A stretch of 7,897 nucleotides of DNA from positions 1 through 7,897 of the forward strand of contig JABHQB010000138.1 in NCBI GenBank assembly GCA_018695965.1, read 5' to 3'. The notes under the pieces were generated by a model, which saw only the letters and a list, made by a program, of their open reading frames with translations, was not told the origin of the DNA and ran no database searches. Origin of the DNA: Flavobacteriales bacterium (GTDB lineage: Bacteria > Bacteroidota > Bacteroidia > Flavobacteriales > BACL11). The position numbers and the translations under genes are program-made. This document shows, in pieces, positions 5,222 through 7,897 of the stretch; within the stretch, counting starts at the first letter, position 1, and each line of letters opens with the position of its first letter.

Positions 5222-5493
5222 GTGAGAATCTTTGGATAGATCTTGACAAGAAAAGGATTGGTTTGACTCCAATTATCATAATTCTCCAAACAGAATTAGC
5301 GGCAATCGCTATTTATTATGTAAGTAAACTTAACGACTTCCCAACATTTATTATAATATTAGTTATTGCTTATCTTGCTTCAATTGGAAATGCGTTAAAT
5401 ATTGCTTGTGTAAATATGAGATATATTATCTACTTCTTTGGAACCAGTTGCATGGCTTCAATATTATCAATGTTATATTGTTTGAGTCAATAA
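5194..5493 (+). CDS. Three-helix membrane protein of unknown family
   Basis: A protein of 99 residues from ATG 5194, or 93 from the duplicated ATG at 5212. A short charged N-terminus (SENLWIDLDKKR, 10-21) precedes three hydrophobic segments at about 22-43, 51-74 and 77-97, with almost no polar residues between. It has four cysteines (72, 86, 96 and none in the loops beyond; three lie in the last two helices by my count) but no metal or heme motif. It is the second gene of the cassette led by the FNR-like box at 5026, follows the 27-residue gene by 9 bp, and is 69 bp before the hydroxylase-like gene. I do not recognise the family. A role as partner or sensor for the hydroxylase at the membrane is only suggested by context. 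Confidence 0.65.
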   Translation: MIQIIKMIQSENLWIDLDKKRIGLTPIIIILQTELAAIAIYYVSKLNDFPTFIIILVIAYLASIGNALNIACVNMRYIIYFFGTSCMASILSMLYCLSQ

Positions 5494-5562
5494 GGTTATG
5501 TCGAATTCTATAATATTAATATGTACTTATTCTATAAACAAACATTTTAGAGAATTTAATTA

Positions 5563-6261
5563 ATGCAAAAAAACAGAAATTGGTTGTTTAGATTCTTTCG
5601 GGATAAGAACTTAAAGTATTATAATTCAAGAATTAAAACTCCTCCGTATTTGGAATTAGATGAGTTCTTCCCTGACTATAGAATTTTAGAAGAGAATTGG
5701 GAAGTGATAAAATTAGAGGTAGAGCGCATTGTTAAATCGGGGAAAACCCTTCCAAAGTTTCATGAAGTAGATGATGGTCAGTCGTATATTTCAGATAATG
5801 ATGGGGTCTCGTGGAGTTTAATAACTTTGTTATTGTATAATTCTTGGCATAAAGAAAATATCAAGATGTGCTCTAAAACAACTGCTATATTAAAGGGTTT
5901 GAGAGGAGTGAAAAGTGCTTATTTTTCTATTTTATCTCCAGGAAAAATTATACCTCCTCATGTTGGTCCTTATAAAGGCATAATTAGATATCAGCTAGCT
6001 CTAAGTATTCCAAAAGAAGGAGAGTGTAAATTAATTGTTGATGGAAAAGATTATTTCTGGAAGGAAGGTAAGTCTGTTTTGTTTGACGACACTTATTTAC
6101 ATGAGGTACAAAACAATACAGATGAAATGAGAATTGCTTTACTTTTAGATATAAAAAGAAAAATTCCTGGTTTTCTCAGATATTATGATTTATTTATCTT
6201 TAAATTAATTCAACTGATTCTTGTTTTAAACAACACTTTCACAAAGTCTAAAATTAAGTAG
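5563..6261 (+). CDS. Aspartyl/asparaginyl beta-hydroxylase-like Fe(II)/2-oxoglutarate oxygenase
   Basis: A 232-residue protein matching the aspartyl/asparaginyl beta-hydroxylase family (includes ASPH and LpxO). The double-stranded beta-helix core has the first iron ligand in PPHVGPYKGIIRYQL (131-145, His133), with Arg142 in the place of the conserved 2-oxoglutarate region. The second ligand is in LFDDTYLHEVQN (173-184, His180), and Arg190 in DEMRIALLLD should bind the 2-oxoglutarate carboxylate. There is no Asp two residues after His133, as is usual in ASPH-type enzymes. The C-terminal segment (about 207-223, YYDLFIFKLIQLILVLN) is strongly hydrophobic and could tether the enzyme to the membrane; there is no signal peptide. 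The enzyme should hydroxylate a protein side chain or a lipid using O2. It follows two small membrane proteins under an FNR-like promoter. Family secure, substrate unknown. Confidence 0.85.
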   Translation: MQKNRNWLFRFFRDKNLKYYNSRIKTPPYLELDEFFPDYRILEENWEVIKLEVERIVKSGKTLPKFHEVDDGQSYISDNDGVSWSLITLLLYNSWHKENIKMCSKTTAILKGLRGVKSAYFSILSPGKIIPPHVGPYKGIIRYQLALSIPKEGECKLIVDGKDYFWKEGKSVLFDDTYLHEVQNNTDEMRIALLLDIKRKIPGFLRYYDLFIFKLIQLILVLNNTFTKSKIK

Positions 6262-6356
6262 GTGTCAATAAAAAAGTTTAGTAGATTGATTAGCGGTGCA
6301 AAAAGCGGAGCAATTTGTAGTTTGAAAGCTTGTTGTAATCATGTAAATAGGTGTTA

Positions 6357-6379
6357 GGTTGTAATCCTGCTACCCCGAC
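6357..6379 (+). repeat. tRNA-Pro 3' end fragment, copy 3
   Basis: Matches copy 1 exactly over CCTGCTACCCCGAC but has the altered T-loop TTGTAAT shared with copy 2. It is followed by T6CTTTT and, 18 bp on, by repeat A copy 3. Upstream, ATTTGTAGTTT (6313-6323) also occurs 15 bp before fragment 1, and GTTGTAATC appears a second time at 6332-6340, so the duplicated DNA may extend beyond the tRNA end. No complete tRNA can be folded. Confidence 0.6.
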
Positions 6380-6397
6380 TTTTTTCTTTTATATTTT

Positions 6398-6431
6398 GGT
6401 GGACCTTTCGATCCTTATTTCGAATTTTTTC
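6398..6431 (-). repeat. Repeat A, copy 3 (diverged)
   Basis: Same layout as copies 1 and 2 with three substitutions. On the minus strand the hairpin is GGATC-GAAA-GGTCC (6414-6401): the stem change gives a G-U wobble and the loop change (GAGA to GAAA) keeps a GNRA tetraloop. On the + strand the same changes would create a C-A mismatch. This favours an RNA made from the minus strand, though it rests on two substitutions. Part of the element (TTTGGTGGAC, 6395-6404) is repeated inverted at 6579-6588. Confidence 0.7.
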
Positions 6432-6434
6432 AAA

Positions 6435-6557
6435 CTATTTGTTTAAAACAATCTGCCATATTGAATAAGCGTCCTTTTCTGCTCCATCTTCATTGATTAT
6501 TTCTGTGCTTATTCAAAGTTTTCCTACATCTTGAAGTTCCAAAGGAAAGGTTTCCAT
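6435..6557 (-). pseudogene. Short ORF relic interrupted by an in-frame TGA
   Basis: On the minus strand ATG at 6557 leads 14 codons (METFPLELQDVGKL), a TGA, then 25 codons (ISTEIINEDGAEKDAYSIW and five more) to a TAG at 6435-6437. The second part has a composition typical of real protein. Nothing suggests recoding of TGA, so I read a decayed 3' end of a lost gene. It lies inside the 10-bp inverted repeat 6395-6404/6579-6588. The rest of 6262-6623 shows no gene apart from the repeats. Confidence 0.3.
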
Positions 6558-6623
6558 AATTCATTATAATCTCTGTGCGTCCACCAAAGCATAAATTTAT
6601 AATTTTTATAAGATATTTAATGA

Positions 6624-6667
6624 GTGACATATATCATGTTTTATATATAGTGTGACACTTAATTTTA
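6624..6667 (+). promoter_or_regulatory. FNR-like box and -7 element of ric
   Basis: GTGAC-ATAT-ATCAT (6624-6637) has two TGA half-sites in the 14-bp FNR geometry; its complement shares the 13-mer ATGATATATGTCA with the regulator's own box. TAATTTTA (6660-6667) is one base off TAnnTTTG. The gap is 22 bp, and 27 nt separate the element from the start codon. A small palindrome GTGT-G-ACAC (6650-6658) lies in the spacer and may be a second half-operator. Confidence 0.65.
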
Positions 6668-6694
6668 CGGTATTAATAATTTAAAAAACAAACA

Positions 6695-7408
6695 ATGGAA
6701 AATAAAACAGTAGCACAAATTGTTGCCTCAGATATGAGAACTGCAACAATTTTTAAAAAATACGGAATAGATTTTTGTTGCGGAGGTGGAAAGCCAGTTA
6801 CAGAAGCATGTAAAGCGACAGAGATAGAAGCGTCAACAATCTTTAAGGAGATTGAAATGTTAGATGCAACAAAAGCAGATAGTGATTTTGATACAATGGA
6901 ACTAGATATTTTAACGAACCATATTTTGGAAACTCATCATGTTTATGTAAAAGAATCACTCCCAATCATTTCAGAATTTGCTAATAAAGTTGCTAAAGTT
7001 CATGGTAATCATAACCCTGAGAATATCGAAATTGCAAAGCTGTTTCATGAAGTTTCTATGGAGTTACAACAACATCTTATGAAAGAAGAAGGGATTCTGT
7101 TTCCTCACATTATAGATTGTGCAATTGCTCAGAGAAATGGAGAAAAAATCCAAGTTCCTTTTGGATCAGTTCAAAATCCAATCAGGATGATGGAACATGA
7201 ACATGATATTGCCGGAGATGTTTTTAAGAAGATTGAAAAGTTAAGTAATAATTTCACACCACCAGAACACGCTTGCAATACTTATAAAGCGCTTTATCAT
7301 CATTTAAAAGAGTTTCAAGATGATTTACACATTCATATTCATTTGGAGAATAATATCTTATTTCCGAAAGCAATAGAGATGGAAAAAAGCGTAAAACCAA
7401 TACAATGA
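6695..7408 (+). CDS. ric: Iron-sulfur cluster repair di-iron protein (Ric/YtfE/ScdA)
   Basis: A 237-residue cytoplasmic protein with the two-domain layout of Ric. The N-terminal ScdA/DUF542 domain (about 1-60) has the signature GIDFCCGGG (24-32, Cys28-Cys29) and Cys39. The hemerythrin-like four-helix domain (about 70-230) holds the likely di-iron ligands: His81 or His82, His127 and Glu131 (HLMKE), His168 or His170 (EHEHD), His214 and Glu218 (HIHLE). In E. coli the protein repairs [Fe-S] clusters damaged by NO or oxidants and is induced under those conditions. The length is slightly above that of YtfE (220). An FNR-like box with a -7-like element stands 64 bp upstream (centre to start), and a second such box overlaps its own stop codon. 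Start chosen at the only ATG before the signature, after an A-rich leader. Confidence 0.93.
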   Translation: MENKTVAQIVASDMRTATIFKKYGIDFCCGGGKPVTEACKATEIEASTIFKEIEMLDATKADSDFDTMELDILTNHILETHHVYVKESLPIISEFANKVAKVHGNHNPENIEIAKLFHEVSMELQQHLMKEEGILFPHIIDCAIAQRNGEKIQVPFGSVQNPIRMMEHEHDIAGDVFKKIEKLSNNFTPPEHACNTYKALYHHLKEFQDDLHIHIHLENNILFPKAIEMEKSVKPIQ

Positions 7409-7448
7409 CAGATGTCATATTCTGATCTTTTCAGTCGATATATTTTTG
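7405..7448 (+). promoter_or_regulatory. FNR-like box and -7 element of the fasciclin gene
   Basis: ATGAC-AGAT-GTCAT (7405-7418) is a perfect inverted repeat ATGACA/TGTCAT with a 2-bp centre, and it overlaps the TGA stop of ric. TATTTTTG (7441-7448) is an exact TAnnTTTG. The gap is 22 bp, and 29 nt lie between the element and the start codon. It is the best-matching pair on the + strand, so the gene should have its own promoter besides any read-through from ric. Confidence 0.7.
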
Positions 7449-7477
7449 TCCCATATTAACTTATAACAAAAGAAATC

Positions 7478-7897
7478 ATGAAAAAACATCAATCATTATT
7501 AATTATCGCAACAGTTTCTTTATTTGTTGCATGTGGTGGAGGTACTAATGTCAAAACAACTAATAGTATCTCGGCTGCCGAGGGAAACACACCGTTAGGT
7601 CAGGCTGGTGTGGTGGATGAAGATTCAGAACTTAATATTTTACAAGTAGCAATTGGTTCAAAAGACCATTCAACTTTGGTTGTTGCAGTACAAGCTGCAC
7701 ACATTGAACATATATTAGTAAATGCAGGGCCTCTTACGGTTTTTGCGCCTACTAATGCTGCATTTGATGATCTTCCAGAAGGGACTGTTGAGGATTTGTT
7801 AAAACCAGAAAATATCGGAACTTTAACAACTATCTTAACAAGGCATGCTGCACCTGGCTCTTACGATATCCAAAGATTAAAGAAAGAAGCAAGAAAA
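7478..7897 (+). CDS. Fasciclin (FAS1) domain lipoprotein, 3' end missing
   Basis: ATG at 7478 opens a frame of 140 codons that runs off the window without a stop. Residues 1-18 are a signal with the lipobox-like FVAC (Cys19), followed by GGG and a low-complexity linker (about 23-52), so the product is anchored in an envelope membrane. From about residue 54 the FAS1 domain begins (NILQVAIGSKDHSTLVVA), with its conserved H1-type motif LTVFAPTNAAF (88-98) and the following LPEGTVEDLL. FAS1 domains usually mediate adhesion or protein binding; in Bacteroidota single-domain FAS1 lipoproteins are common and their role unclear. It is 69 bp after ric and has its own FNR-like promoter, which suggests a role in low-oxygen or NO conditions. 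Confidence 0.85.
   Translation, partial: MKKHQSLLIIATVSLFVACGGGTNVKTTNSISAAEGNTPLGQAGVVDEDSELNILQVAIGSKDHSTLVVAVQAAHIEHILVNAGPLTVFAPTNAAFDDLPEGTVEDLLKPENIGTLTTILTRHAAPGSYDIQRLKKEARK

Noticed and set aside
5082..5279. 65-codon hydrophobic minus-strand frame opposite the small membrane genes
   Set aside because: Its hydrophobicity mirrors AT-rich membrane-protein codons on the other strand, and it would cross the tandem duplication and the start of the cassette.
1..7897. CRISPR array, insertion sequence or integrase gene
   Set aside because: No regularly spaced repeats and no transposase or recombinase-like protein were found; the three-copy repeats are irregularly spaced and differ in context.

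Overview
The window is AT-rich DNA from a member of the Bacteroidota, most likely Flavobacteriales. Three signs support this. Secreted proteins end in type IX secretion (T9SS) sorting domains. No start has a clear Shine-Dalgarno sequence; leaders are A/T-rich instead. Several starts are preceded by the Bacteroidota -7 promoter element TAnnTTTG. Bases are written 5'->3'; gene identities come from motif recognition by eye, not database searches.

Left part (1-1918): the tail of a T9SS-sorted protein, a di-heme MauG/cytochrome c peroxidase lipoprotein, and a His-rich lipoprotein resembling acetolactate decarboxylase. All three are closely spaced on the + strand and end at a perfect-palindrome terminator. 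Middle (1919-4260): a secreted adhesin-like T9SS protein, a SnoaL/NTF2-like lipoprotein on the minus strand, a decayed ORF and a 50-residue membrane protein. Scattered here and further right are two repeat families, each in three copies: the 3' end of a tRNA-Pro gene without the rest of the tRNA, and a roughly 34-bp element with a small hairpin. They look like scars of integration or duplication events.

Right part (4264-7897): an apparent low-oxygen/NO response module. It holds an FNR-like regulator with four candidate Fe-S cysteines (minus strand), a divergent three-gene cassette (27-residue one-helix peptide, three-helix membrane protein, aspartyl/asparaginyl beta-hydroxylase-like Fe(II)/2-oxoglutarate enzyme), the di-iron Fe-S repair protein Ric, and the start of a fasciclin-domain lipoprotein. 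The main result is a shared promoter design. Upstream of the regulator, the cassette, ric and the fasciclin gene sits a 14-bp FNR-like inverted repeat (consensus ATGAY-N4-RTCAT). In all four cases exactly 22 bp separate it from a -7-like element. This predicts one autoregulated regulon and places the unrecognised cassette inside it.
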